In this document: one piece after another, positions 17,856 through 27,300 of the stretch
Layout of the letters: the number at the start of each line of letters is the position of its first letter
Position numbering within the stretch: the stretch's first letter is position 1
Assembly: GCF_003391055.1 (NCBI RefSeq)
Contig: NZ_QUAJ01000013.1
Span: forward strand, 1-64,000
Direction: 5' to 3'
Source: Psychrilyobacter piezotolerans
GTDB lineage: Bacteria > Fusobacteriota > Fusobacteriia > Fusobacteriales > Fusobacteriaceae
DNA length: 64,000 bases
The notes under the pieces: model-generated
Database searches by the model: none
What the model was told of the DNA's origin: nothing
What the model saw: only the letters and a program-made list of their open reading frames with translations
Position numbers and translations under genes: made by a program

Positions 17856-18903
17856 GTCTATGACATCACTAGAGAGAGTATTGAAGGCAATGAGCCACCA
17901 AGAAGCCGACAGGGTGCCGCTGTTTTTACTGTTTTCCATGTACGGAGCCAAAGAATTGAATTTAAGTATAGAAGATTATTACTCCGATCCCAAAAACGTG
18001 GTTAGAGCTCAGATAAAGCTAAGGGAAAAATATGGGCATGATTGCTTCTATACATTTTATTATGCATCCATCGAGACAGAAGCCTGGGGTGGAGAAGTTA
18101 TTTTTTCAGAAGATGGTCCTCCAAATTCTGGTAAGCCTATAATAACAGAAAGGGTGGAAATAAGTGATTTGAAGGTTCCTGACATCCATTCTTCACCCTG
18201 TCTGAACAGGGTTTTAGAGACGACCAGGGAACTAAAAAGGTACAGCGATGAGGTGCCCATTATAGGCGTGGTGATGTCCCCCTTCTCATTACCTGTCATG
18301 CAAATGGGGTTTGATAAGTACATAGAAATGATCTATGAAGACAGACAATTTTTTGATAAACTGATGGAGATAAACGAGGAGTTTTGCATCCGCTGGGCAA
18401 ATGCCCAATTAGAAGCCGGAGCCACAGCTATCTGCTATTTTAATCCAGTGTCATCCACTAGCATTATACCGAAAGAAATGTACAAAAAAACCGGATTCCA
18501 GGTGGACAAAAGAACAATTTCAAGAATTAACGGCCCTACCGTTACCCACGTTGCATCCGGTCGCTGCCTCCCAATCATAGAGGAAATCATAGAGACTGGT
18601 ACCCTGGGCATAGGTGTGAGTACACTGGAAGATATAGGGGCTTTAAAGGAGGAGTGCAGGGGGAAGCTTTTCGTATTTGGAAATTTGGATGGAATAGAGA
18701 TGTGTAACTGGGATGAAGGTGAGACGAAAAAAAAATTAGAAGAGCTTATTGAAAAAGCGGGATCCGGGGGTGGTCTTGCCATTTCAGATAATCACGGCGA
18801 AATACCATGGCAGGTACCTGAAAAAACTCTTTTGAATATATCAAAATATTCAAAAATCTTAGGGCTGTATCCTTCCAAAGATGCTGATCTAAATGAAGAA
18901 TAA
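17848..18903 (+). CDS. MtaA/UroD-family methyltransferase-like protein
   Basis: 351 residues with the uroporphyrinogen decarboxylase fold used by MtaA/CmuA corrinoid methyltransferases: SLERVLKAMSHQEADRVPLF at the N-terminus, ATAICYFNPVSSTSIIPKEMY near 195, and VFGNLDG near 275. The zinc ligands of MtaA (HxC plus a late Cys) are not in canonical form: the strand reads HVASGRC near 233-239, and the C-terminal loop reads AISDNHGEIP with no Cys. So it may use another metal site or act as a binding protein. It shares an 8-nt overlap with the corrinoid gene upstream and 11 nt with the GGDEF gene downstream, which is strong evidence that the three work together. The substrate is unknown. Confidence 0.85.
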   Translation: MSKSMTSLERVLKAMSHQEADRVPLFLLFSMYGAKELNLSIEDYYSDPKNVVRAQIKLREKYGHDCFYTFYYASIETEAWGGEVIFSEDGPPNSGKPIITERVEISDLKVPDIHSSPCLNRVLETTRELKRYSDEVPIIGVVMSPFSLPVMQMGFDKYIEMIYEDRQFFDKLMEINEEFCIRWANAQLEAGATAICYFNPVSSTSIIPKEMYKKTGFQVDKRTISRINGPTVTHVASGRCLPIIEEIIETGTLGIGVSTLEDIGALKEECRGKLFVFGNLDGIEMCNWDEGETKKKLEELIEKAGSGGGLAISDNHGEIPWQVPEKTLLNISKYSKILGLYPSKDADLNEE

Positions 18904-20911
18904 AACCTGTATACTGATATGCAGCAATTTTTATTTGGAATTGAAGGCTGTACTGGATAAAGAAAAACTAAATGATTTCTTTGCAAAAAGTTTTGACTGC
19001 AATTGTGCGGTACCTCAGCAGGAGAGCTGCTCTGTCATAGAAAGAATCTTAGAAAAAAATAAAAATAAATATTCAAGAACTCACCTGATATGCAGCAGCG
19101 GGTGTACGGGTACTGGAAGCCTAAATAAAAATAAGCCTGACTTTGGAATCAGCGAGACAAAATTATGTTTTAATTATCTTATCAATGAAAATATCGTCAA
19201 TACTTATCTGGATAAAGGCAACTATATAATAAGCCCTGGATGGCTGAACAGATGGGAACACTATGTTATAGACATCTGGAAATTTGATCAAAATACTGCA
19301 AGAGAGTTTTTTAGAGAACATGTATCGCAGCTGCTTCTTCTGGATACCGGGGTATATAAAGAAAGTATCCGTAAAATACAGCAATTTTCAAACTATGTAG
19401 ACAGGCCTTTTGAAATTTTGCCCGTTGGCCTTGATTATTTCAGCCTGTTTATCAAAAATATTATTCTTGAATTAAAAAATGAATCGGTCCAGGCAAGGCA
19501 GGAAGAACAAAGAAAGATCTCCATACTGCAAAACAAGAAAAATTCCGATTATTCGATGATCTGTGATTGGTTTGGAAATTTGAAGCAAACAATGGGCGAG
19601 GAATCCGTAATCAAACACATTCTCGATTTGATAAAAATGCTTTTTGCACCGGGAAAAATAATATATCTATCGGTAGGAGATGGCGAAAAAATAAATAAGC
19701 TTATTTGTTTTCCCCAGGGATGCGATCAAAGTGAATTAATGGAAATTTATGAAAATAGGATGGATGGAAAGTATCGGTGGACAAGATCAGGAAGTGGTTT
19801 TTGCATTAAGATCAGTCATGAAGGTACCTTACTAGGGATTCTTTTGGTGGATGATATAATGTTTGCGGAATATAGAAACAGCTACTTAAATACTTTTTTA
19901 GACATAAGCAACATATTTGGGTTAACTATTTCCACAGCGAGAATATACTCTAAATTTTTAGATACGAAAAACAGCCTAAGCATACAAAAATCATATTTTC
20001 AGCAGTTATTTAAAAATTCACCTGATGGGATTTTAAGACTGGATAAAGATTTAAGTGTCAAGGACGTCAATATCGCCTTTTTGCAAATGTTTCAGTCTTT
20101 TAAAAAAAATGTGATAGGTATAAAAATAAGAGATCTCTTAGGACTTTCCAACAAGACAGAAAATTATGATATATACATATATCAGCTGAAAAAAGGTCAA
20201 ACTGTTAAAATTGAAACTAAAATAAGATCCCAAAATAGGGAGAGAGATGTATATATTCTAGCTTACCCCATAATAAATTTGGATGAATTAACCGGCTTCT
20301 ATGTTATCTTCTCTGATATCTCAGATAGAAAAAATAAAGAAAAGAAAATTAGAAAACTGGCCTACGAAGACAGCCTGACCGGAATGCTGAACAGAAGGGC
20401 GTTTGAAATACAGCTCATGACAGCTTTAGACCGCTACCGGTTAAAAAAAGAAATTTTTACTCTGTTCATAATAGATATAAATAAATTCAAGAAAATTAAC
20501 GATACTTTCGGGCATAGCGTAGGGGATGAGGTGTTGGTCAAGGTGGCTGCCAAATTAAAAGGGTGCATGCGTAAAAGTGACGCTGCATTTAGAATAGGCG
20601 GTGATGAATTCGCCTTAATAATACCGGATCTCTGTCAAGTTGATGTAGTTGAAAATATGGCCAAAAGGATATTATCTAATCTGGAGATGAAGTTTCCAGT
20701 CAAAGAATCTACTTTTAAACTCTCCGCCAGTATGGGGATATCCATCTGCCCATACGACGGTACAGATATGGAAACATTGTATAAAAAAGCCGATATAGCC
20801 ATGTACAAGGTAAAGAAGATGCAGAGTCATGAGTTCAGTTTTTTTAGCAGCAGGTATGATAATGAAAGTAATGCAGACTTATGCGCAGCGGCTGTGAGAT
20901 CAGAATATTAA
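18893..20911 (+). CDS. DUF1638-like-GAF-PAS-GGDEF diguanylate cyclase
   Basis: 672 residues, apparently soluble. Residues 1-185 resemble DUF1638, a domain otherwise met beside corrinoid methyltransferases: a Cys-rich CSSGCTGTG loop near 68, then ETKLCFNYL and GNYIISPGWLNRWEHYV near 105-125. Residues about 215-355 look GAF-like, 365-480 is a PAS domain (LFKNSPDGILRLDKDLSVKD), and 490-650 is a complete GGDEF domain (EDSLTGMLNRRAFE, FRIGGDEFALIIPD) with the I-site RKSD five residues upstream. It should make c-di-GMP in response to an input from the N-terminus. The start lies inside the upstream gene and has only a weak Shine-Dalgarno, so translation is probably coupled. The DUF1638 assignment is by eye. 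Confidence 0.85.
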   Translation: MKNKTCILICSNFYLELKAVLDKEKLNDFFAKSFDCNCAVPQQESCSVIERILEKNKNKYSRTHLICSSGCTGTGSLNKNKPDFGISETKLCFNYLINENIVNTYLDKGNYIISPGWLNRWEHYVIDIWKFDQNTAREFFREHVSQLLLLDTGVYKESIRKIQQFSNYVDRPFEILPVGLDYFSLFIKNIILELKNESVQARQEEQRKISILQNKKNSDYSMICDWFGNLKQTMGEESVIKHILDLIKMLFAPGKIIYLSVGDGEKINKLICFPQGCDQSELMEIYENRMDGKYRWTRSGSGFCIKISHEGTLLGILLVDDIMFAEYRNSYLNTFLDISNIFGLTISTARIYSKFLDTKNSLSIQKSYFQQLFKNSPDGILRLDKDLSVKDVNIAFLQMFQSFKKNVIGIKIRDLLGLSNKTENYDIYIYQLKKGQTVKIETKIRSQNRERDVYILAYPIINLDELTGFYVIFSDISDRKNKEKKIRKLAYEDSLTGMLNRRAFEIQLMTALDRYRLKKEIFTLFIIDINKFKKINDTFGHSVGDEVLVKVAAKLKGCMRKSDAAFRIGGDEFALIIPDLCQVDVVENMAKRILSNLEMKFPVKESTFKLSASMGISICPYDGTDMETLYKKADIAMYKVKKMQSHEFSFFSSRYDNESNADLCAAAVRSEY

Positions 20912-20921
20912 ATAAAAAATT

Positions 20922-20962
20922 AAAGAGCTTGTTTTCTGTGTTTTGCAGGAGCAGGCTTTTTA
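20922..20962 (+). terminator. imperfect terminator after the corrinoid/GGDEF operon
   Basis: AAAGAGCTTG ... CAGGAGCAGGCTTTTT forms an interrupted stem with T-run. Confidence 0.6.
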
Positions 20963-21008
20963 ATTTTAACTGCATTTTATATTTATTATTTCCATATGAT
21001 AAAAAAAA

Positions 21009-21064
21009 TTGACTTGTGTGTGTGGAAAATGTTACACTAACACAGAAGTGACTAGTCAGTCATT
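21009..21064 (+). promoter_or_regulatory. promoter and TetR-type operator of the efflux operon
   Basis: TTGACT (21009-21014), an 18-nt spacer and TACACT (21033-21038), followed about 10 nt later by TGACTAGTCA (21049-21058), a perfect 10-bp palindrome continued by GTCA. The palindrome lies at or just after the expected start site, as expected for autorepression by the TetR protein encoded next. Confidence 0.65.
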
Positions 21065-21085
21065 TTTTTATTAAAGGAGGAAAGA

Positions 21086-21667
21086 ATGGACAATAAAATC
21101 AAAAAAAGAAAAAAAATAATAGAAGTAGCCACAAAGCTTTTTGTGGAAAGGGGATTTCATGGAACTCCTACCAGCTTAATAGCCAAGGAAGCCGGGATTG
21201 CCACAGGAACCCTGTTTAACTATTTTAAAACCAAGGATATATTGATAAATGAAATATTCAAGGACATAAAATCAGAACAAAAAGAAATCATTTTAAAAGA
21301 TTTAGATGAAGCGAAGACCTCTAAACTGAAATTGAAGAAAATTTGGAAAAACTTGATTGTATGGGGAATAAACAATCCGCAGGAAAGGAAGTTTATAAAT
21401 TATTTTAGTAATTCTAATTTTATAAGTGATGATACCAAAACTGAGATCAAAAAAAATTATAAGTTCTTATTGGATATTTTCAGAGAGATTATAGAAAAAA
21501 AAGGAATGAAAAATACCAATGAACTGATGCTGATCCTTAATTTTATGGGAGCCTGTATATTTACAGGGAAATATTTTCATATAACTAAGGAACCCTATAA
21601 TGAAAAAGTATGCGATGAACCCTTTGAAAGGTTTTGCAAGAGTATAGAGCTGTGCGATGAAGATTAA
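21086..21667 (+). CDS. TetR/AcrR-family repressor
   Basis: 193 residues. Residues 10-55 form the TetR helix-turn-helix (IIEVATKLFVERGFHGTPTS ... AGIATGTLFNYFKTKD). The rest is helical with the hydrophobic ligand-pocket pattern usual in the family. It precedes genes for a TolC-RND pump, so it most likely represses them and is released by an exported compound. The candidate operator TGACTAGTCA lies 28 nt before the start. AAAGGAGG precedes the ATG. The 3' end nearly abuts the TolC gene. Confidence 0.92.
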   Translation: MDNKIKKRKKIIEVATKLFVERGFHGTPTSLIAKEAGIATGTLFNYFKTKDILINEIFKDIKSEQKEIILKDLDEAKTSKLKLKKIWKNLIVWGINNPQERKFINYFSNSNFISDDTKTEIKKNYKFLLDIFREIIEKKGMKNTNELMLILNFMGACIFTGKYFHITKEPYNEKVCDEPFERFCKSIELCDED

Positions 21668-21692
21668 TTATCGAGAAAAAGGAGAAGAAAAG

Positions 21693-22958
21693 ATGAAGAA
21701 GATAATAAGTTTGATGTTAATATTAATGGTATCTTCCCTATGGGGAGCAGAAAAAATGACTTTAAACGAGTCCTTAGAGACGGCCTACGAAAACAACTAT
21801 GAGTATCAAAATATAAAAATTGATAAGGAAAATATTGATTTACAGGTGAGAGAGGGATATAAATCGGCTGCTCCTGCACTGGATTATAGAGGTGGATATA
21901 CTGCTACAGGGGATGAAAACAAAATGAGTATGACCGACGGGTCAAAGAGTGACCAAAGGCTGAACCATGAACTGGGAATTACACAGCCGATCTACAATGG
22001 CGGAACGGTAATTGCAGGAATTGAAATTGCTAAGATATCCCAAGAATTGACGACATATAAATTGGCTAAAAGTAAGAGTCAGTTGAAACTGGGAGTTATA
22101 GATGCGTACCTAAAGATCCTTGCTCAGGCAGAGGTTATTGTGGTATATGAAACGTCGCTGGAAGAAGTGAAGGCGGCTTTTGAAAAAGCAGAGAGAAAAT
22201 ATCAGTTGGATCTAATATCTAAATCGGATTACCTGCCTCTTAAAACCCAGGTTATATCTACAGGTACTGATCTGGTGGAAGCACAGAATCAAGGGGAAAT
22301 ATATATGATTGAGTTTAAAAATATTATCGGGATGCCCATGGATAGAGATATAGATTTAGAGAATCTAGAGTTTCAAAAATATGATTTAGATCTGATAGAT
22401 ATAGATGCTGACATAAATTATGCTCTTTTAAATAATAAAGACAGCCGAATATCTAAGTTAAACACCGATATAGTAGAAAAGCAGGAAAAAATATCCAGAG
22501 CAGACTTATTGCCGCAAATCAATGGTAGGCTGGCTTATAAGGCAGAAGACCGGCACTTGAGTGATTCTATGGATAATTGGTATTGGACTGCTGGTATAGA
22601 AGTAAATTGGAGATTATTTGATTTTGGAAAATCCTGGGATGCTTATACAAGATCTAAAAATGAGACCAGAAAAGCCGGAAATATTGAGAGAAAAACTTTG
22701 GACGATTTGGAAGTAAACATAAGAACTAACTATATTGACCTGGTTAAGTTAAATGGGACTACAGAGGCTAAGGAGGCTGAATTGGAAGCTGCCCAAGAGA
22801 ACTACGATCTGCAAAAAAGAAAGTATAATGAAGGGATTATATCTATAACAGATTATTTGATCTATGAAACTCAGTTAAATAATACGAAACTATCTCTCAT
22901 TAAAACAAAGCTTGATTATTACTATGCATATGAAAAATATTTAGAAGATTTGAAATAA
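21693..22958 (+). CDS. TolC-family outer-membrane efflux channel
   Basis: 421 residues from the chosen start. An upstream ATG at 21657 is in frame, but AAAGGAG at 21678-21684 and the signal peptide (MKKIISLMLILMVSSLWGA) point to 21693. The mature part is the long alpha-helical/beta architecture of TolC/OEP with its two internal repeats, including LAKSKSQLKLGVIDAYLKIL and the equivalent DLEVNIRTNYIDLVKLNG in the second half. It forms the outer-membrane duct for the adaptor and RND pump encoded downstream. The gap to the adaptor gene (258 nt) is filled with a dispersed repeat, which is odd for an operon. Confidence 0.93.
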   Translation: MKKIISLMLILMVSSLWGAEKMTLNESLETAYENNYEYQNIKIDKENIDLQVREGYKSAAPALDYRGGYTATGDENKMSMTDGSKSDQRLNHELGITQPIYNGGTVIAGIEIAKISQELTTYKLAKSKSQLKLGVIDAYLKILAQAEVIVVYETSLEEVKAAFEKAERKYQLDLISKSDYLPLKTQVISTGTDLVEAQNQGEIYMIEFKNIIGMPMDRDIDLENLEFQKYDLDLIDIDADINYALLNNKDSRISKLNTDIVEKQEKISRADLLPQINGRLAYKAEDRHLSDSMDNWYWTAGIEVNWRLFDFGKSWDAYTRSKNETRKAGNIERKTLDDLEVNIRTNYIDLVKLNGTTEAKEAELEAAQENYDLQKRKYNEGIISITDYLIYETQLNNTKLSLIKTKLDYYYAYEKYLEDLK

Positions 22959-23180
22959 AAAAACAGTCACGAATTACACGAAGGAGATGCGAAGGAAAAA
23001 CTTAGCCACCAATAAACACCGATCTTCACTGATGGAAAAGAAAAAGAGTTCATAAAGAGAATCTAAAACTTAGTGATCTTGGTTCAAAAACTTTGTGAGT
23101 TTGGTGTAAAGGTTATAATTTTATTAATCTGTATCAAAAAGATTGATTGGTTTAATTCATGAAAAAAATCGTATAATTTT
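22959..23180. repeat. dispersed repeat between the tolC-like and adaptor genes
   Basis: Contains CACGAATTACACGAA, TTAGCCACCAATaAACACCGAT (close copy at about 46297), AAAAACTTTGTGAG (also 12.4 kb) and TTAATCTGTATCAAAAAG (exact match at 12539-12556). It has no coding potential. It interrupts an otherwise compact efflux operon. Immediately after it, GTGCGCAGCAC (a small hairpin) leads into the GGGAGG Shine-Dalgarno of the adaptor. Confidence 0.65.
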
Positions 23181-23216
23181 AGTATAGATTTGTGCGCAGC
23201 ACATTGGGAGGATAGA

Positions 23217-24341
23217 ATGAATAAAATAATGAAGCAGATGGCGATATTACTTGTAGGATTGAGTTTGGTAGCCTGCGGAAAAAAAGAGGAAATTGTTAAG
23301 GGGAAGGAAGAGATAAATTATAAAAATGTAAAGGTGGTAGATGCTGATTTAAGCCATATAAATAAAGTGTCGGTATCATCTGGGTCTTTAGATTCCATAA
23401 ATGAGATGGAAGAGATCACTAAAACCAGGGTAGATGTAATAAAAATAAATTATAAAAACGGAGATAAGGTAAGGGTAGGAGATGTAGTATTGGTCCTTGA
23501 AAATCAAGATGTGAAATCTGCGTATTTAGATTCTAAAGCGAGAGTGATCTCAGCAAAGGCAGACTATGAAACGCAGAAAACTACCTACAATAAATATGAA
23601 ATTCTTTACAATGAAAAATTAATTTCAGAAGAGGAGTTCTTAAATATTAAGAATAAATTAGCTTCCAGTGAAGGAACATACAGGTCTGCTGTGGCAGCAC
23701 TTTTAAAAAATGAAAAAGATTATAATGATCTTACTGTAAAAGCAAAAATAAATGGAACAATAGCGGACTTAGACTTAAAATTATATCAAAAAATAGAAAA
23801 GGAGCAGCCGCTGTTTAAGGTAGTAGACAATGACAGTTTAAGAATTTTAAGCGGGGTATCCTCCCAGGATGTAATCGGACTAAAGACAGAGGCAACAGCT
23901 AATATCTATGTGGAAGATTCTTTGGAACCTGTGCAGGGGTCGCTGTATGAGATCAATCCAATAGCCAATTCCTCTACTCGAAAATTTGAAGTGAAAATAA
24001 AGATAGAGAACGAAGATTCTAAGTATAAGCAGGGGATGTTTGCAAAGGTAGAACTATATACGGGAAAAAAAGAAGGAATACTGGTTCCTAAAAAAGCTGT
24101 GATTGTTGAGGAATTGTATTCATATATATTTGTGGTAGATAAAGAAAATATAGAGTCAGAAAACTATATAGTGAAAGAGACAAATGAGAGGTTGGTAGCC
24201 AGAAAGATAAGGGTAAACGTAGGGATCTCCAACGGGGAAAATTGCGAGGTAATAAGCTCGGATTTGAAAGAGTCAAATAAAGTAGTAGTGGCAGGGCAGT
24301 ATTCTCTGAATGATGGAGATTATATAAAGGAAGAGAATTAG
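23217..24341 (+). CDS. RND efflux periplasmic adaptor lipoprotein
   Basis: 374 residues from ATG 23217; an in-frame ATG at 23190 would place nine extra residues before the signal peptide, and GGGAGG at 23205-23210 favours 23217. The lipoprotein signal ends at LVAC-G near residue 20, so the protein should be anchored by lipid to the inner membrane. It has the membrane-fusion-protein order: biotinyl-lipoyl half motif (INYKNGDKVRVGDVVLVLEN), coiled-coil hairpin (about 85-150), second lipoyl half (VKAKINGTIADLDLKLYQKIE) and beta-barrel. It bridges the RND pump and TolC. It ends 10 nt before the pump gene. Confidence 0.94.
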   Translation: MNKIMKQMAILLVGLSLVACGKKEEIVKGKEEINYKNVKVVDADLSHINKVSVSSGSLDSINEMEEITKTRVDVIKINYKNGDKVRVGDVVLVLENQDVKSAYLDSKARVISAKADYETQKTTYNKYEILYNEKLISEEEFLNIKNKLASSEGTYRSAVAALLKNEKDYNDLTVKAKINGTIADLDLKLYQKIEKEQPLFKVVDNDSLRILSGVSSQDVIGLKTEATANIYVEDSLEPVQGSLYEINPIANSSTRKFEVKIKIENEDSKYKQGMFAKVELYTGKKEGILVPKKAVIVEELYSYIFVVDKENIESENYIVKETNERLVARKIRVNVGISNGENCEVISSDLKESNKVVVAGQYSLNDGDYIKEEN

Positions 24342-24351
24342 GAGGACGAAG

Positions 24352-27300
24352 ATGGCTATATCATCAATTGCAATAAAAAGACCTGTTTCGGTTATCATGC
24401 TCATGATAACCATGGTGGGAATGGGTTTATTAGGGTTAAAAAATATGCCGGTAGATCTTATGCCAAATATGAACGTTCCTGTAGTAATGATTCAGACTAC
24501 CTGGATAGGAGCTACCCCGGAGGATATGGATAGTCTGGTTACCAGAAAAATAGAGGAAGTTATGCCCAATATTGAAGGGATAAAAGAGATGAACTCAACC
24601 TCATCGGAAAATTCATCCTTCGTTGTATTAGAATTTGATTATGGAACAGATACAGATAAGAAAGTAACCGACGTACAGACAGAATTAAACAACATTAGGA
24701 ATGATCTGCCATCGGATATAAATACCCCCATAGTAAAAAAAATTCAACCAGGGGGAGAAACGGTAATTGCCGTTACAGTCTCGGCTGAAGATTTGATTTC
24801 AGCTAAAAGTTTGGCAGAAAATAGAATTAAACCCAGGTTTCAACAGATCTTAGGAGTTGGAAATGTAGGGGTTTATGGTGGATATGAAAAAGAAGTAAAG
24901 GTAGAGGTCGATCCAAATAAGATAGAGTCTTATGGAATGAATATCGATGATCTCTATAATATCATTGGAAAATCCAGTTCGAATATTCCTGCCGGAACTG
25001 TAGAAGAAGGCGGAAAGAGATATCTTATTAAGGTAATGACAGAATTAAAAACTATAGAAGAGGTACAGAATATAGTGATCAGTAATGAAGATGGTGAGGT
25101 GCTATATCTGAAAGATGTAGCAAATGTAAAGTTGGGAAATAAAGATGTGGAGAGTTACAACAGGATGAATGGCACTCCTTCGATTTCCATATCGGTGGAG
25201 AAGTCTACCGATGGAAACTCTGTATCGATTTCAGATGGAGTAAAAGAAGCCATTGAATCACTGTCACAGACGTTACCGTCAGATGTAAAATTAAGTGTAT
25301 CCTATGATACATCCATAGATATATCCAACTCTATAAACAATGTAAAAAATAGTGCCATAGCAGGGCTGATCCTTGCTTCAATAGTATTGTTTATATTTTT
25401 AAAAGATCTCAGAGCTACGATTATCATAGCCATGGCAATACCGCTATCCATTATAGGAGCATTTTTCTTTCTAAATAGTATAGGGGTAGGATTGAATATA
25501 ATATCTCTCATGGGATTATCCCTAGGAGTGGGGATGCTGGTAGATAATGGGGTAGTAGTTCTGGATAATATCTACAGGCATATGACAGAATTGAAAAAAC
25601 CTAAATTTGAATCTGCCAGAGATGGAGCTTCGGAGATGTTAGTGCCGATCATAGCTTCTACAGCTACTACAGTTGCGGTATTTTTACCCATAGTAATGAC
25701 AGAAGGACTGGCTAAAGAAGTATTTTGGGGGATGTCGTGGGCTGTAACCTTTTCATTACTGGCTTCATTATTAGTTGCCATGACCTTTGTACCCATGATA
25801 TCCAATAAGATATTGAAGGAAAGGGTAGTGGAAGTCCAGGATGGAAGATTTCTTATTTTAATAAAAAAGAAATATGTAAAATTATTGTCATTGACATTAA
25901 GGAATAAGTTTAAAACCTTATTGATAGTAATAATAATGTTCTTTGCCATAGTAATACCGGGAATTCAGATAGTTGGAGGAGGATTTATCCCTGCAACAGA
26001 TGACAATGTATACGTAGTGACGGGGGAAACGCCGCCAGGAGTTACACTGGATAAAGTTGATTCTATTACCAGAAGGGTAGAAAAAATATTAGAGGCCGAT
26101 AAATATACAAAAAATATAGAAACATCGGTAGAGAATGATGGATTTTCTATCAATGTAAAGTTAGACCTGAGAAAAGACAGGGATAGATCGGTATTTGAAA
26201 TAACGGATATCATAAGGGAAAAATTAAAAGGAATTCCTGATGTAGATTTAAATGTAGCCGACGGATATGCTAAGGGCCCAGACAGCGGCGGGAGAGACAT
26301 AAGTCTAGATCTTACATCGGATAATGCAAGACAATTGGATAGTTTTGCTAATCTGGTCTTTGAAGAGATGAAAAATATGCCGGAAATAGGGGACTTTAAG
26401 AGTAGTTTGACCGGAGGAAGTCCTGAGGCCAGGATAGTAATAGACAGGGAAAAGGCAAGATATTATGGTATAAGACCAGCAGATATCAATAAGGTGATCT
26501 TCTATCAAGTATTAGGATCTAATCCTATAGATCTGAAAACAGATTTAGAAGAGATCGAGGTAAATGTAATGCTGCCTGATGAATATAGAAAATCATTGTC
26601 TAAGTTGATGACAAGTAAATTAAAATTAGATTCAGGGGATATTATTCAAGTTTCAGATGTTGCCCATATACAGATAGCAGAAGGACCAGCAGAAAAGGAG
26701 AAATTAAACAGAGTCAGAAAGGTAACCCTCAGTGCAAATTTAAGAGGCGGGAATAACAGTAAAACAGTGGAAAAATTGATTACGGAGAAGATTGAGAAAT
26801 TAGGTGTTCCTAACACTACAAGTTATAGATTTGGTGGAGATAACCAAAGAACCAGTGAGATGATGGTACAGCTGAAAAATTCTATGTTTATTGCGATATT
26901 CTTAATCTTTGTAATATTAGCTTCTCAATTTGAATCATTGGTATTACCATTTATAATCATGGGATCTGTACCACTATCCATAATGGGGGTATATGCAGGT
27001 CTGATAATTACAGGTAAGGAATTTAATGTAATGGTAATGGTAGGAATTATCATGTTAGCTGGTATAGTAGTTAATAATGCCTTGGTACTTATAGATTATA
27101 TAAAGTTATTGATTGCAAGGGGAAGTAACAGAAGGCAGGCTGTGTTAGAAGCAGGTAGAACAAGGCTGAGACCGATTCTTATGACAACTCTAACAACTAT
27201 GTTAGGGATGTTACCGTTAGCCTTAGGGATAGGGCAGGGGTCTGAGATGTATCAGAGTATGGCTATAGCTGTAATATTTGGATTGATGATTTCCACCTTG

